Counted from the first letter of the stretch, positions 1-8,863 are shown. The stretch is DNA of 64,000 nucleotides from Alistipes sp. (GCA_017547175.1 JAFYQI010000008.1:372001-436000); one strand, 5' to 3'. Program-made: numbers and translations. The notes: a model not told the origin generated them from the letters alone.

Positions 1-215
1 GACTCGACGGGGGTCGAACGAATCGCGTTCGAGTCGTGCGACACGACCTCCTCCTCCGAGTAACGTACATCTATTTTCGGCTTAAAAATCTCCACCTTCT
101 GATGTGCAAACTGTGCACGCTTCAGACGACGAATCAACTCTTCGGTCTTGCCCGAGAACATCGAGCCGCAGACCACTTCGATCCAGCCCTTGCGGCTGGC
201 ACTCTCCATAAACAT
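1..215 (-). CDS. tdk: Thymidine kinase, type II (3' part outside window)
   Basis: Reading leftward, the open frame begins [18 protein letters not shown] and contains the P-loop [11 protein letters not shown] followed by [10 protein letters not shown] and the conserved [11 protein letters not shown] and VVSHDSN stretches, the N-terminal signature of type II (tetrameric, zinc-binding) thymidine kinases. It phosphorylates thymidine to dTMP in the salvage pathway in the cytoplasm. About 71 codons are visible; the lid, zinc-binding cysteines and C-terminus lie beyond base 1. Two in-frame ATGs (215 and 209) are possible starts; I chose the first. The gene sits 21 bases after the murA stop on the same strand, so it may be read through from murA. 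Confidence 0.9.
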   Translation of the reverse strand, partial: MFMESASRKGWIEVVCGSMFSGKTEELIRRLKRAQFAHQKVEIFKPKIDVRYSEEEVVSHDSNAIRSTPVE

Positions 216-236
216 CTTCTATCTCTCTTACTTTAA

Positions 237-1547
237 TTATTCTTCGATTCGCGTAATCTTGGCACCCAGCGCATTGAGGCGCTTGTCGATATCTTTGTAG
301 CCACGGTCGATCTGGTCGATATTCTGGATCGTCGAAGTTCCCTCAGCCGACATAGCGGCAATCAGTAGGGCTACACCGGCACGAATATCGGGCGACGACA
401 TGCGCGTAGCACGCAGGCGGTGCTGATGGTCGTGGCCGATAACCGTGGCACGGTGCGGATCGCAAAGGATAATCTGCGCACCCATATCGATCAGTTTATC
501 GACAAAGAAGAGGCGGCTCTCGAACATCTTCTGGTGAATCAGCACGGCACCCTTCGCCTGGGTAGCCACCACCAGGAAGATCGACAGCAGGTCGGGCGTA
601 AGACCCGGCCAGGGGGCGTCGGCAATGGTCATAATCGAACCATCGAGGAAAGTCTCGATGCTGTAGTGATCCTGCTGCGGAATATAGATATCGTCACCGC
701 GCTGCTCGAAGCGGATACCAAGTCGAGCAAATTGGGCGGGAATGATGCCGAGGTTCTCGTACGACACATTCTTAATCGTCAGCTCGGACTGCGTCATGGC
801 AGCCATACCGATAAACGAACCCACCTCGATCATGTCGGGCAGCATCGTGTGCTCCGTGCCACCAAGCTCCTCTACACCATGGATAGTCAGCAGGTTCGAA
901 CCAATACCCTCAATCTTGGCACCCATGCGCACCAACATCTTGCACAACTGCTGCAGGTAAGGCTCGCAAGCGGCGTTGTAGATCGTCGTCGTACCCTTGG
1001 CCATTACGGCAGCCATCACGATATTGGCCGTACCGGTTACCGAGGCTTCATCGAGCAACATGTAGCAACCCTTCAACTCCTCAGCTTCGACCGAGAAGAA
1101 ACTATCGCCAATTTCGAAATTGAGTTTGGCTCCCAATTTCTGAAATCCCAGGAAGTGGGTGTCAAGACGACGACGCCCGATCTTATCACCACCGGGCTTG
1201 GGGATATAACCCACGCCAAAGCGAGCTAACATAGGGCCAATGAGCATGACCGAGCCCCGCAGCTTCATGGCACGACGACGGTAGTCTTCGCTCCGCAGGT
1301 AATCGAAGTCAATTTCACGAGCCGTAAAGGCATAGCTCTCTTCCGCAAGCTGCTCCACCTCTACACCCATACAACGCAGAAGTTCGATCAGGTGTAACAC
1401 ATCGAGAATGGCCGGCACATTATGTACAACTACGCGCTCGCGCGTAAGAAGCACGGCACAAAGAATTTGCAGGGCCTCGTTTTTGGCGCCTTGCGGCGTA
1501 ATAGTTCCGTGGAGGCGATGTCCGCCCTCAACCTTAAATACTGCCAT
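237..1547 (-). CDS. murA: UDP-N-acetylglucosamine 1-carboxyvinyltransferase with Asp in place of the catalytic Cys
   Basis: 436 residues, the normal MurA length. MurA transfers enolpyruvate from PEP to UDP-GlcNAc, the first committed step of peptidoglycan synthesis, in the cytoplasm. The substrate-binding Lys-Asn pair is at K22-N23 in QGAKNEAL. The flexible loop reads PGGDKIGRRRLD, with Asp at about residue 121 where E. coli MurA has Cys115. Asp at this position is known from Mycobacterium and Chlamydia enzymes and makes MurA insensitive to fosfomycin; I infer the same here. The gene is divergent from rpmH, with a TATCTTTG -7 element in its upstream region, and is followed on the same strand by tdk. 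Confidence 0.97.
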   Translation of the reverse strand: MAVFKVEGGHRLHGTITPQGAKNEALQILCAVLLTRERVVVHNVPAILDVLHLIELLRCMGVEVEQLAEESYAFTAREIDFDYLRSEDYRRRAMKLRGSVMLIGPMLARFGVGYIPKPGGDKIGRRRLDTHFLGFQKLGAKLNFEIGDSFFSVEAEELKGCYMLLDEASVTGTANIVMAAVMAKGTTTIYNAACEPYLQQLCKMLVRMGAKIEGIGSNLLTIHGVEELGGTEHTMLPDMIEVGSFIGMAAMTQSELTIKNVSYENLGIIPAQFARLGIRFEQRGDDIYIPQQDHYSIETFLDGSIMTIADAPWPGLTPDLLSIFLVVATQAKGAVLIHQKMFESRLFFVDKLIDMGAQIILCDPHRATVIGHDHQHRLRATRMSSPDIRAGVALLIAAMSAEGTSTIQNIDQIDRGYKDIDKRLNALGAKITRIEE

Positions 1548-1609
1548 AGTTTGGTGTTTTGCAGGTTCTCCAACTCCGATTTTCCGATTTTTCGGGGTTG
1601 GCTTCTGTA

Positions 1610-1617
1610 CAAAGATA
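1610..1617 (-). promoter_or_regulatory. Candidate -7 element for murA
   Basis: TATCTTTG on the minus strand fits the Bacteroidetes sigma-ABfr -7 consensus TAnnTTTG. It would start transcription near 1603, about 56 bases before the murA ATG. I see no clear TTTG at the -33 position. Confidence 0.5.
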
Positions 1618-1668
1618 GCAAGAAAAGAGGCTTTTTGCCCCGATTTTAAAATAAATTCATGAAAAATT

Positions 1669-1698
1669 TTTGCGAATTAGTTTTTTGTTGTACTTTTG
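1669..1698 (+). promoter_or_regulatory. rpmH promoter
   Basis: TTTG at 1669-1672, an 18-nt spacer and TACTTTTG at 1691-1698 match both halves of the Bacteroidetes primary-sigma promoter. The predicted start near 1705 leaves a leader of about 35 bases, rich in A, before the rpmH ATG at 1740. Confidence 0.75.
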
Positions 1699-1739
1699 CA
1701 ATCCGTAAAAAAGTCTAAAACAACAAAAACGATACAGCT

Positions 1740-1904
1740 ATGGCAATGAAGAGAACTTATCAGCCCTCGCGTCGCAAGCGTGTTAACAAGCATGGTTTCC
1801 GTGCTCGTATGGCTACGGCTAACGGCCGCAAGGTACTTGCTGCACGTCGCGCAAAGGGTCGCAAGAAGCTCACGGTATCGGACGAGTCGACCTTCAAGTA
1901 CTAA
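1740..1904 (+). CDS. rpmH: 50S ribosomal protein L34
   Basis: A 54-codon frame, [20 protein letters not shown] and onward, with the typical L34 features: KRTYQPS start, RKRxxxHGFRARM core and a very basic C-terminal half ending in SDESTFKY. It is a small protein of the large ribosomal subunit. It has its own consensus promoter and a strong hairpin terminator, so it is a monocistronic, highly expressed unit. In many bacteria rpmH lies next to rnpA and dnaA; here neither is adjacent and the next gene is a GNAT acetyltransferase. Confidence 0.97.
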   Translation: MAMKRTYQPSRRKRVNKHGFRARMATANGRKVLAARRAKGRKKLTVSDESTFKY

Positions 1905-1932
1905 TCCGACCTTGCTTCATGCAAAGAAATAG

Positions 1933-1961
1933 GACCGGCCAGGCCGGTCTTTTTCTTTTTT
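1933..1961 (+). terminator. rpmH intrinsic terminator
   Basis: Perfect GC-rich arms GACCGGCC and GGCCGGTC (1933-1940 and 1942-1949), followed by a T-rich run. The central bases must stay open to form a loop. Confidence 0.85.
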
Positions 1962-2082
1962 ATGGCAATCAGGCATATTTTTTCCGCTCCTTGTTGCGGA
2001 GCGAGTCTAACGCGTCGGATTGCCTCTAATTGTGACGTGATGATGTCGCCGCGTCCTAACTTCTTGACACTTTAACCTTCCC

Positions 2083-2613
2083 ATGATCTCGATTCGCAAA
2101 GCAACGCCGAACGACATTCCGCTGATCCGTTCGTTGGCCGAGGTGGTCTTTCCAGCTACCTACACCCCGCTTTTGCCCGAGGGTCAGGTGGAGTACATGA
2201 TGCAGTGGATGTACAGCGAAGAGAGCCTACGCCGTCAGATGGACGAGGGGCATACCTATTATATTGCCGCTTTCGCCAACGTCGCATGCGGTTATCTTTC
2301 GGTTGAACGGCAGAGCAAATCGCTCTTCCACCTGCAGAAGATCTACATCCTACCCGCCTTTCAAGGCCGAGGTATCGGCGAACGACTCTTTCAGCAGGCT
2401 GTAGTCCATGTCTGCCAAAGGGGTATTCTTCCCGCCACCCTCGAGCTGAATGTAAACCGCGAGAATCGCGCCGTGGGTTTCTACCTGAAGATGGGCATGC
2501 ACCGCGCTCGCACGGTCGATGTCGCCATCGGCGACGGCTTCTACATGAACGACTACATCATGGAGCTTACCGTAGAAGAGAGAGGAGAGAGCGAAGAGGA
2601 AAGAGATTTTTAG
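2083..2613 (+). CDS. GNAT-family N-acetyltransferase
   Basis: 176 residues spanning one GNAT fold. The acetyl-CoA binding loop is FQGRGIG at about residues 93-99, after a beta-strand reading LQKIYILP, and is followed by the usual helix and the LELNVNRENRAVGFYLKMG segment typical of RimI-like and spermidine-acetyltransferase-like enzymes. It should move an acetyl group from acetyl-CoA to an amine, but the substrate cannot be told from sequence. The C-terminal tail is very acidic (EERGESEEERD) and its codons form the left outer arm of the palindrome that separates this gene from the convergent DUF4924 gene. Confidence 0.85.
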   Translation: MISIRKATPNDIPLIRSLAEVVFPATYTPLLPEGQVEYMMQWMYSEESLRRQMDEGHTYYIAAFANVACGYLSVERQSKSLFHLQKIYILPAFQGRGIGERLFQQAVVHVCQRGILPATLELNVNRENRAVGFYLKMGMHRARTVDVAIGDGFYMNDYIMELTVEERGESEEERDF

Positions 2614-2737
2614 ATAGAAGATAGAAGAGATAAAGAGAGCGTCATGCTGAGCCTACAGCTCAACATGACGCTCTTCGTTAATATCCTTAAAATCTTTAAT
2701 CTCTTTATCTCCTCTTTGCTCTTTCCTCTTCGCTCTC
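2587..2737. repeat. Nested long inverted repeat in a convergent intergenic region
   Basis: An inner pair of 16-nt arms (2637-2652 and 2658-2673, one mismatch, 5-nt loop) lies within an outer perfect 19-nt pair (2587-2605 and 2719-2737). The flanks between are purine-rich on the left and pyrimidine-rich on the right, so the whole 150 bp could fold into one long hairpin. It probably ends transcription of both convergent genes. It overlaps the last codons of the GNAT gene. Confidence 0.75.
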
Positions 2738-2743
2738 TGCTCT

Positions 2744-3298
2744 TTACTCTTTAAAAAGGTCCACTTCGCCCTTTTCAACCTTGCGGTGCATGGCCGAGAG
2801 TTCGGCAATGACGGGCGAGATAAACTCCAGCGTGTCGCTCACGGCTTTGTTCTCGCCATCGCCCTTAATGCGATAAAGCATCGCAGCATATAGGGCTCGG
2901 AAACAGAGTTCCGTATCGCTCATACCCGGTTTACCCCAGACGGCCTGCAGACGCGGCAACTCCGGCTCGAGACGAGCAACCGTCGTGCGGTAATGCTCAC
3001 CCAACGGGAGTTTCATCAGCTGCAAGTGCAGATCATGCAGATCGCGAATCAAATGCAGCGTATGCTCCAAATGGCCCTTCTCCTCCTTACCCTCTTCGCG
3101 AAGCAAGTTGGCTATATCCATATACCAAATCAGAGAGGCCGATTTCTGCTGCTCATCCAAATCCTTACGCGGAGCAATCAGGGTCGAATAGATCGCCTCA
3201 GGGCTGAATTGCAGGGCTCGCAACAGATCCTCCAACTGCCACAGGTAGAGGATATATTCGGCAATATTTTCCTTGCGTTTTGTAACAGCTATATCCAT
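2744..3298 (-). CDS. DUF4924 family protein
   Basis: 184 residues, all predicted helical and without signal peptide or membrane segment, so cytoplasmic. The N-terminus (TKRKENIAEYILYLWQLEDL) is the hallmark of DUF4924, a family confined to Bacteroidetes with no known function. The gene starts 8 bases after the stop of the phosphate-transporter gene on the same strand and is surely co-transcribed with it, which suggests a role linked to phosphate uptake or to the transporter's regulatory tail. That link is inference from neighbourhood only. Confidence 0.8.
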   Translation of the reverse strand: MDIAVTKRKENIAEYILYLWQLEDLLRALQFSPEAIYSTLIAPRKDLDEQQKSASLIWYMDIANLLREEGKEEKGHLEHTLHLIRDLHDLHLQLMKLPLGEHYRTTVARLEPELPRLQAVWGKPGMSDTELCFRALYAAMLYRIKGDGENKAVSDTLEFISPVIAELSAMHRKVEKGEVDLFKE

Positions 3299-3306
3299 CT
3301 TCTACG

Positions 3307-5529
3307 TTATTTAATCCACTGTTTGGGCTCTTCGTGATGGCTGAGAAAATACTCCTGCGACTTGAGCAGATTTCGCGACTGGAGCACCATATTCTTCGTC
3401 TCGGAGAGAATCGTCAGGTAGAGCATCGAAGCGCGCGTATTAGTCTTCGAAGCATCGATACGCGACAACTCGGCAAGCATCGCTTCCGAAATACGACCAA
3501 AGAGGTCGTCGCGCATCTCAAGCACCGACTCCAGTTCAGCAAAGTCACCCGAGCGCAACATGGTATTGATCGAACGGTTGATCTCCTCCACATCATCGTT
3601 GATGGCCATCAAATCGCGAGTCTCCTCCTGCGAGAAGCCCTCATGGCAGTTATCAATGTGGTCGAAAGCCGGACGCGCGATGTGCAGCAGGGCCTTCGTC
3701 ACCTCGTTCAGGTAATCTACCACCTGTACGTAGTAATGCGCGGCATAGATATCGACATGTTGCAACTTCTTCAGCGTTGGCATCAGCGTATATTTGCGGT
3801 CACGCGAATGGTAGAAGAGGCTGTTGGCTTCCTTCACCATTGCCTGCAACTCGCTACGGTTCTCCTTCATGGTGGCAATCAGCGTGCGGTCGTAGATCTT
3901 CGTGGCACGCAACATCGTATGCTCCACCTCCTCGCGCAACGAGCGGATCTCATCCTGCGAATCCTCCGTCTCGGTCGCCTCAACGTTCTCCTCTGCGGGC
4001 TTCTTCTTGAAGTTGCTGTGGTAGAGCATCCAACCACACAACACTGTCACGAGCACAAAGGCAATCGTGCCACCATAGATCAAGATAAGCCCCACCACAA
4101 AGGCGATCAAGAAACCACCCAAGGCAGTCACAAACCAACCCATGATCACCGTCATTACACCCGCAATACGATACACGGCACTCTCACGACCCCAGGCGCG
4201 GTCGGCCAACGACGAACCCATGGCTACCATGAAGCAGACATAGGTGGTCGAAAGGGGCAGTTTGAGCGATGTTGCCATCGCAATCAGCATGGCCGAGGTG
4301 GTCAGGTTAACCGTAGCACGGATCATATCGAAGGGGGCGCCGCTATGCTCGATATCTTCAAACTCGAAGCGACGCTCCACGCGAGAACGTACCGAAGCGG
4401 GCACTACACGATCTGCCACAAACTTAAACTGCATGGCCACACGCACAATCGTACGCGAGAAGACCGACGAGTTGGTCTGAGTTGAACCCTCATCCTGCGA
4501 AGCGAGCTTCAGCTCCGTCTGCGAGACGTGCATGGCCTTCTTCGAAGTCCACAGCGTTACAAGCATAATACCACCCGCAACGAGCAGGAAGGTCATATTG
4601 GCCGGAATATTCTCGGCCAAGGCACCCATCAACATCTGCGTATCGCCCGTCGCATGGGCAATGCGATAGGCATCGAAGCTGGCAATGGGCACACCAATAA
4701 AGTTCACCAGGTCGTTACCGGCAAAGGCCAACGCCAAAGCAAAGGTTCCCGAAAGAATCGTGATGCGCAGTATATTGACCTTGAAGAGTTGCACAAACCA
4801 CAACAGCAGCGAGCACACCACCCAGCAGACAAAGAACGAAAAGAGCAAGTGATCGCTGATCCAAAGAATCGCAGGATGACCGGCAAGCAGGTTTTTCAGG
4901 CCCTTGAAGAGGGCGAAATAGACAATGGCCGTCAGCGAAGCACCACACCAGAAAGCGCCCAGACGACGCAACATAGCCGTATAGCGGAATGAGAAGATCG
5001 TACGCGAAATATACATCACAATCGTTCCGCAGGTGAAGGCTATAACTACCGAAAGGAGAATTGCGGAAACGATACCGAGAGCGCGAGAGGTGTTGATAAA
5101 TGTACCAAGTGAGGCGATCGTAAGCTCCGAATCACCCGAAATCTTGAAAATCGAAACGGCAATAGCCGATCCTAACAGACAGAAAATCAGCGATACAGTT
5201 GTCGAAGTCGGAAGTCCTAGCGAGTTGTAGAGGTCCAACAAGATGATGTTGGCAAACATCACACCTAGGTAGAGAATCATCACCTCGTGGAAGGTAAACA
5301 AACCGGGGTTAAACATACCGCTTCGGGCCACCTCCATCATACCGCTGGAGGTCAATACGCCGATCACAATACCGACCGAAGCCACCGTAAGAATGGTTTT
5401 CATCGAAGCGGCACGCGAACCAATAGCCGAATTCAAGAAGTTCACCGCATCGTTCGTCACACCGACAAAAAGGCCCGAGACGGCCAAAATACCGAGAATG
5501 ATGACAATGATTGTATAGATTTCACTCAT
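3307..5529 (-). CDS. Inorganic phosphate transporter, PiT family, with C-terminal PhoU-like region
   Basis: 740 residues. The N-terminal part has the PiT signature GVTNDAVNFLNSAIGS at about residues 23-38, and a second related signature FAGNDLVNFIGVPIAS near residue 270, the two inverted repeats that form the transport path for phosphate with cations across the inner membrane. Roughly ten hydrophobic helices are visible. After about residue 545 the chain becomes soluble and helical (EEVEHTMLRATKIYDRTLIATM and on), resembling a PhoU-like four-helix domain, which explains the length compared with about 400-500 residues in simple PiT proteins. Paired with the DUF4924 gene. Confidence 0.92.
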   Translation of the reverse strand: MSEIYTIIVIILGILAVSGLFVGVTNDAVNFLNSAIGSRAASMKTILTVASVGIVIGVLTSSGMMEVARSGMFNPGLFTFHEVMILYLGVMFANIILLDLYNSLGLPTSTTVSLIFCLLGSAIAVSIFKISGDSELTIASLGTFINTSRALGIVSAILLSVVIAFTCGTIVMYISRTIFSFRYTAMLRRLGAFWCGASLTAIVYFALFKGLKNLLAGHPAILWISDHLLFSFFVCWVVCSLLLWFVQLFKVNILRITILSGTFALALAFAGNDLVNFIGVPIASFDAYRIAHATGDTQMLMGALAENIPANMTFLLVAGGIMLVTLWTSKKAMHVSQTELKLASQDEGSTQTNSSVFSRTIVRVAMQFKFVADRVVPASVRSRVERRFEFEDIEHSGAPFDMIRATVNLTTSAMLIAMATSLKLPLSTTYVCFMVAMGSSLADRAWGRESAVYRIAGVMTVIMGWFVTALGGFLIAFVVGLILIYGGTIAFVLVTVLCGWMLYHSNFKKKPAEENVEATETEDSQDEIRSLREEVEHTMLRATKIYDRTLIATMKENRSELQAMVKEANSLFYHSRDRKYTLMPTLKKLQHVDIYAAHYYVQVVDYLNEVTKALLHIARPAFDHIDNCHEGFSQEETRDLMAINDDVEEINRSINTMLRSGDFAELESVLEMRDDLFGRISEAMLAELSRIDASKTNTRASMLYLTILSETKNMVLQSRNLLKSQEYFLSHHEEPKQWIK

Positions 5530-5571
5530 AGCAGGGTTAATTTGCTAATCCAATATAGGCACGATAGGTTA

Positions 5572-5579
5572 CAAATATA
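5572..5579 (-). promoter_or_regulatory. Candidate -7 element for the phosphate-transporter operon
   Basis: TATATTTG on the minus strand fits TAnnTTTG. A start near 5565 would give a leader of about 36 bases. No convincing -33 element seen. Confidence 0.45.
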
Positions 5580-5659
5580 CGGCAAAGGATGAAATCTTCC
5601 GTTACACACTGCGTGATTTAACATTAATTTAACATTGAACTCAGCCCCAACAAACAGAA

Positions 5660-5699
5660 AAGCGGGATGTCCGACCCATGTACGCCAAACATCCCGCTT
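5660..5699 (-). terminator. Terminator after the GH43 gene
   Basis: Perfect 11-nt arms (5660-5670 and 5689-5699) built on GCGGGATGT, with a TTTTC run on the minus-strand downstream side, 17 bases after the GH43 stop. Confidence 0.75.
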
Positions 5700-5715
5700 G
5701 CAATTGGTATCTACG

Positions 5716-7218
5716 CTACTCCAACGAGCGGTACTTGAAATTCTTAAACGTAGCATAGCCCTCACCGGCGCAGAAGACACCCGGCAAGACGCTCTGGAAT
5801 TCGTAGAGGGTGTTGTGGTCGTAACCATTGATCATCATACCCCACGTTTCACGCTCCCAGTTTTCGCCATCGAAGCTGTACTCGCCCGTAACGATGTGAT
5901 GGTCGTTTCTCAGGCGCAGCCACATCTTCTCGGCCGAACGACCACGACCCGACTCGCCACCCTTGCGGTAACGCATACGACGCTCTTTGTTGAAGCCCGT
6001 ACCCTGGAAGAAGTCGCTGTTGTAGACAAGCAGCAGACCCGCCGTCACATCGCCGTGGAGCTCGATCTCAGCCTCGATCTCGTAGGCATGCTCACCCGCC
6101 ACAAACATCATGGGCGAAGAGTCTGCAGCGCGCGTACCCTTACCCTGCAGGGTCAGCACACCATCCACAACCGACACACGTTCGGGGTTGAACGACTTGT
6201 AGAATTTCCACTCATAGCCCAGGCGGAACTCGCCAATGTGTGCCTTGCGGTCCACCTTTTCATTCAGCGGAAGCGGTGCGGCGATCGGCTCGGCCACATC
6301 CTTCACCACGGGATGGAACCAACCATCCTCACCCAACACCACGGGCTCCATCAGGGTTTGACGACCCAGGTTCGTGAAGCCATTCTCGTAAGCATGATAA
6401 ACCACCCACCAATCACCGTCGGGTGTATCAATCAACGAGCCGTGGCCCTTCGACCACCAACGCTCAGCCGCATCGTAGGTGTGCACCAAGGGGTTGAAGG
6501 GCGAATCTTCCCACGGACCGTTGATCGACTTCGAGCGGGCCACAACCACCATGTGGCTCGTCGGAGGACCTGCCGTACCACCCTCGGCATTGAGGTAGTA
6601 GTAATACTCACCGATCTTGCGGAGTTTCGGACCCTCGAGGCACATGCCCTCGGTGAGCCACTCCTCGGGATACTGCCAACCGGCATAGACCGTCTCCATC
6701 GTCTCGGGCAGAATAGCCAGACCATCGTCCGTCAGGCGAACACGCTTACCGGCCGACATAAAGAGCCAACGCGAGCCATCCTCACCCACCACATGGCAGG
6801 GGTCGATGTTACCCACCTTCAGGTCGATCGGATCGCTCCACGGGCCATAGGGCGACTCGGCCCAAGTGACGAAGTTCATGCGCCCCTTGGGATGGGCTAC
6901 CGTGAAGTAGATGTAGTACTTATCCTCGTACTTGCAGATATCGGGGGCCCAGATCGAGCCGAGATAGGTCTTCAGAGCGTAGCTGATCGGCTCCCAGTTC
7001 ACCAGGTCGGTCGAATGGAAGACTGTCAGACCCGGCTGATAGTCGAAAGCCGAGTGGGTCATGTAGTAGTCATTGCCCTCGCGCATGATGGTCGGATCGG
7101 GATAGTCACCGCCCAAGACGGGGTTCGTGTAGGTGGCCGTCGGGCCCGATTCGGGGGTTGCACAGCCCACCAGGAGCATCACAAGCGCACTTGCCAAAAA
7201 AGTGTAAAGGTTCTTCAT
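5716..7218 (-). CDS. Glycoside hydrolase family 43 lipoprotein
   Basis: 500 residues from the ATG at 7218; an upstream in-frame ATG at 7245 is possible, but the chosen one gives a clean lipoprotein signal (MKNLYTFLASALVMLLVGC). A five-bladed propeller follows, with the GH43 catalytic set: general base Asp in YPDPTIM, the pKa-tuning Asp in GNIDPCHV and the general acid Glu in CLEGPKL. The C-terminal 190 residues form a beta-sandwich (EFRLGYEWKFY through GYDHNTLYEF), common in family-43 xylosidases and arabinofuranosidases. Expected to trim pentose side chains from plant glycans at the cell surface or in the periplasm; the exact sugar is not predictable. Monocistronic. Confidence 0.9.
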   Translation of the reverse strand: MKNLYTFLASALVMLLVGCATPESGPTATYTNPVLGGDYPDPTIMREGNDYYMTHSAFDYQPGLTVFHSTDLVNWEPISYALKTYLGSIWAPDICKYEDKYYIYFTVAHPKGRMNFVTWAESPYGPWSDPIDLKVGNIDPCHVVGEDGSRWLFMSAGKRVRLTDDGLAILPETMETVYAGWQYPEEWLTEGMCLEGPKLRKIGEYYYYLNAEGGTAGPPTSHMVVVARSKSINGPWEDSPFNPLVHTYDAAERWWSKGHGSLIDTPDGDWWVVYHAYENGFTNLGRQTLMEPVVLGEDGWFHPVVKDVAEPIAAPLPLNEKVDRKAHIGEFRLGYEWKFYKSFNPERVSVVDGVLTLQGKGTRAADSSPMMFVAGEHAYEIEAEIELHGDVTAGLLLVYNSDFFQGTGFNKERRMRYRKGGESGRGRSAEKMWLRLRNDHHIVTGEYSFDGENWERETWGMMINGYDHNTLYEFQSVLPGVFCAGEGYATFKNFKYRSLE

Positions 7219-7270
7219 AGAGGTTGTTATTTCAGATTTTCCCAAAGGTACGAAAAAAATCCAAAGAAAA

Positions 7271-7298
7271 AAGCGCTTCTCGATCGAGAAACGCTTTT
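7271..7298 (-). terminator. rnpB terminator
   Basis: Arms of 11-12 nt around CGATCG (7271-7281 and 7286-7296) with one internal mismatch, followed on the minus strand by TTTTTTC. It lies directly after the RNase P RNA. Confidence 0.85.
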
Positions 7299-7299
7299 A

Positions 7300-7709
7300 G
7301 ACTGCAGATCCTATAAGCCGGGTTCTGTTGCCGCTTGCGGAAGGCGCGACCAACTGTCGCCCCAGCCCTTCGCGGCCCCTTGTCATTTATCTACGACGAT
7401 GCTCTCACATCGCCTCCAGCAACCTACCCCCCGACATTGGGCGAGCAACCCTTCATTGTCGGTATACATGGTCTTGCAACCCACGGGATGTACTGACCGA
7501 GTGACATTGCTGCCCTCGCGGTGGGCTCTTACCCCGCCTTTTCACCCTTACCTCGTCGCAGATGATCCGAAAATCTCCCAACGGGGCGGTTATTTTCTGT
7601 TACACTTGCCATAAGCTTACGCCCATCAGGCCGTTAACCTGCGTGGTGCTCTATGTTGCCCGGACTTTCCTCCCCCGACCCGAAGATCGGCAGCGACAAG
7701 GCGGACCTG
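7300..7709 (-). ncRNA. rnpB: RNase P RNA, class A
   Basis: Read on the minus strand, the universal P4 segment GAGGAAAGUCCGGGC lies at 7672-7658 and the closing ACAGAACCCGGCUUAUAGG near the 3' end. The 5' GCAGGTCC can pair with GGATCTGC at the 3' end to form helix P1. Length about 410 nt is normal for the catalytic RNA that matures tRNA 5' ends. The 5' boundary is set from the promoter -7 element at 7716-7723 and the 3' boundary from P1 and the terminator; both are accurate to a few bases. Confidence 0.96.
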
Positions 7710-7715
7710 CGGGGA

Positions 7716-7746
7716 CAAAGATAAAGAAAAAAGTAGAGATGGGCAA
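7716..7746 (-). promoter_or_regulatory. rnpB promoter
   Basis: TATCTTTG (7723-7716 on the minus strand), preceded by TTG about 20 nt upstream, fits the Bacteroidetes promoter and places the start about 6-7 bases before the predicted P1 helix. Confidence 0.65.
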
Positions 7747-7828
7747 CAAAGCACGCCTTTTCGCCCATCGCTACGTTTTTTCGCATTCTTCGAACGCAAG
7801 TGCATGTGCAATTCTGCCCTATAAAAAA

Positions 7829-8860
7829 CTACTCGCGGAAGATGTTCAAATGTTTCAACATCGGATTACGACGATCGAGGAGGAGAAATTCGATAAGCAG
7901 CAAAACAAGGGCAATAGCCACCAAGAGGGGGTATTGTTCGTTGTACTCTTCGAAACGAATGGTGGAAAGTTCGGTCTTCTCCATCGCCTCAATACTGTCG
8001 ACAATCTCCTCCAAACCGATAGATTGGAGCGACGACCGTACATAGAGACCGTCAGTCAGGTCGGCAATTTGACGCAACATCTCCTCATTAAGTTTAGAGA
8101 CAACCATCTCACCCTGTTCGTCACGGATAAAATCACCCCCGATGCTGATGGGAGCACCCTCGGGTGTTCCGATACCGATCGTATAGATACGAATACCCAT
8201 CTCGGCAGCTCGTTCGGCCACAGCGATGGCATCATCCTCGTGATTTTCACCATCCGTAATCAGGATAATCACACGGCTATGGCGATTTTCATCCTCCACA
8301 GTCTCGCCCGAGAAGGAGAGCAACGCCTGCTCCAAAGCCTTTCCCACGGCTGTACCTTGCACACTCACCAACGATGGATCTATCTTTTGAGCAAAGGCTT
8401 TAGCCATACGATAATCAGAGGTGATCGGGAGTTGCACTTTCGGCTCACCGGCAAAGACCACCAGACCAACACGGTCCTGCTTCATCCCCTCAAAAAGTTT
8501 ACCGATTGCATACTTCGTACGCTCAAGGCGGTTAGGGGCAAAATCCTCGGCCAACATCGAATTCGAGACATCGACCACAAGCATCAATTCGATACCTTCA
8601 GCCTTCTCCTCCAGAAGTTTCGAGCCAAACTGCGGTCGCGCCGCAGCCAACACCATGAAAAATAGCGCTGAGAGGTAGAGAATAAATTTCAAGACAACGC
8701 GACCGATCGATACTTCAGGCATCAACGCTTTCAAAGTTGCATCGGCACCAAAGCGAGCCAATCGACGACGTCGCAGCCGCATGGCCACCCAAAATAGTAC
8801 GACCAAAAGCGGAATAAGGCACAAAAGCCATAAAAGTTGCGGATGGGCAAATCGGAACAT
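7829..8860 (-). CDS. batB: BatB-like von Willebrand A domain membrane protein
   Basis: 343 residues. Two N-terminal membrane helices (about 8-27 and 57-73) flank a short basic loop, then a periplasmic VWA domain with the metal-ion site DVSNSM at about residues 97-102, and a C-terminal membrane helix (LLVAIALVLLLIEFLLL). This is the layout of the Bacteroides aerotolerance proteins BatA/BatB, which work with a MoxR ATPase in assembly or protection of envelope complexes; the molecular role is not settled. It starts 3 bases after the BatA stop and is the last gene of the operon; rnpB follows on the same strand. BatD and BatE genes do not follow it as they often do. Confidence 0.88.
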   Translation of the reverse strand: MFRFAHPQLLWLLCLIPLLVVLFWVAMRLRRRRLARFGADATLKALMPEVSIGRVVLKFILYLSALFFMVLAAARPQFGSKLLEEKAEGIELMLVVDVSNSMLAEDFAPNRLERTKYAIGKLFEGMKQDRVGLVVFAGEPKVQLPITSDYRMAKAFAQKIDPSLVSVQGTAVGKALEQALLSFSGETVEDENRHSRVIILITDGENHEDDAIAVAERAAEMGIRIYTIGIGTPEGAPISIGGDFIRDEQGEMVVSKLNEEMLRQIADLTDGLYVRSSLQSIGLEEIVDSIEAMEKTELSTIRFEEYNEQYPLLVAIALVLLLIEFLLLDRRNPMLKHLNIFRE

Positions 8861-8863
8861 AGC

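Noticed and set aside
5635..7614. A 659-codon plus-strand frame over GH43 and rnpB
   Set aside because: It is antisense to a clear GH43 gene and to the RNase P RNA; no domain.
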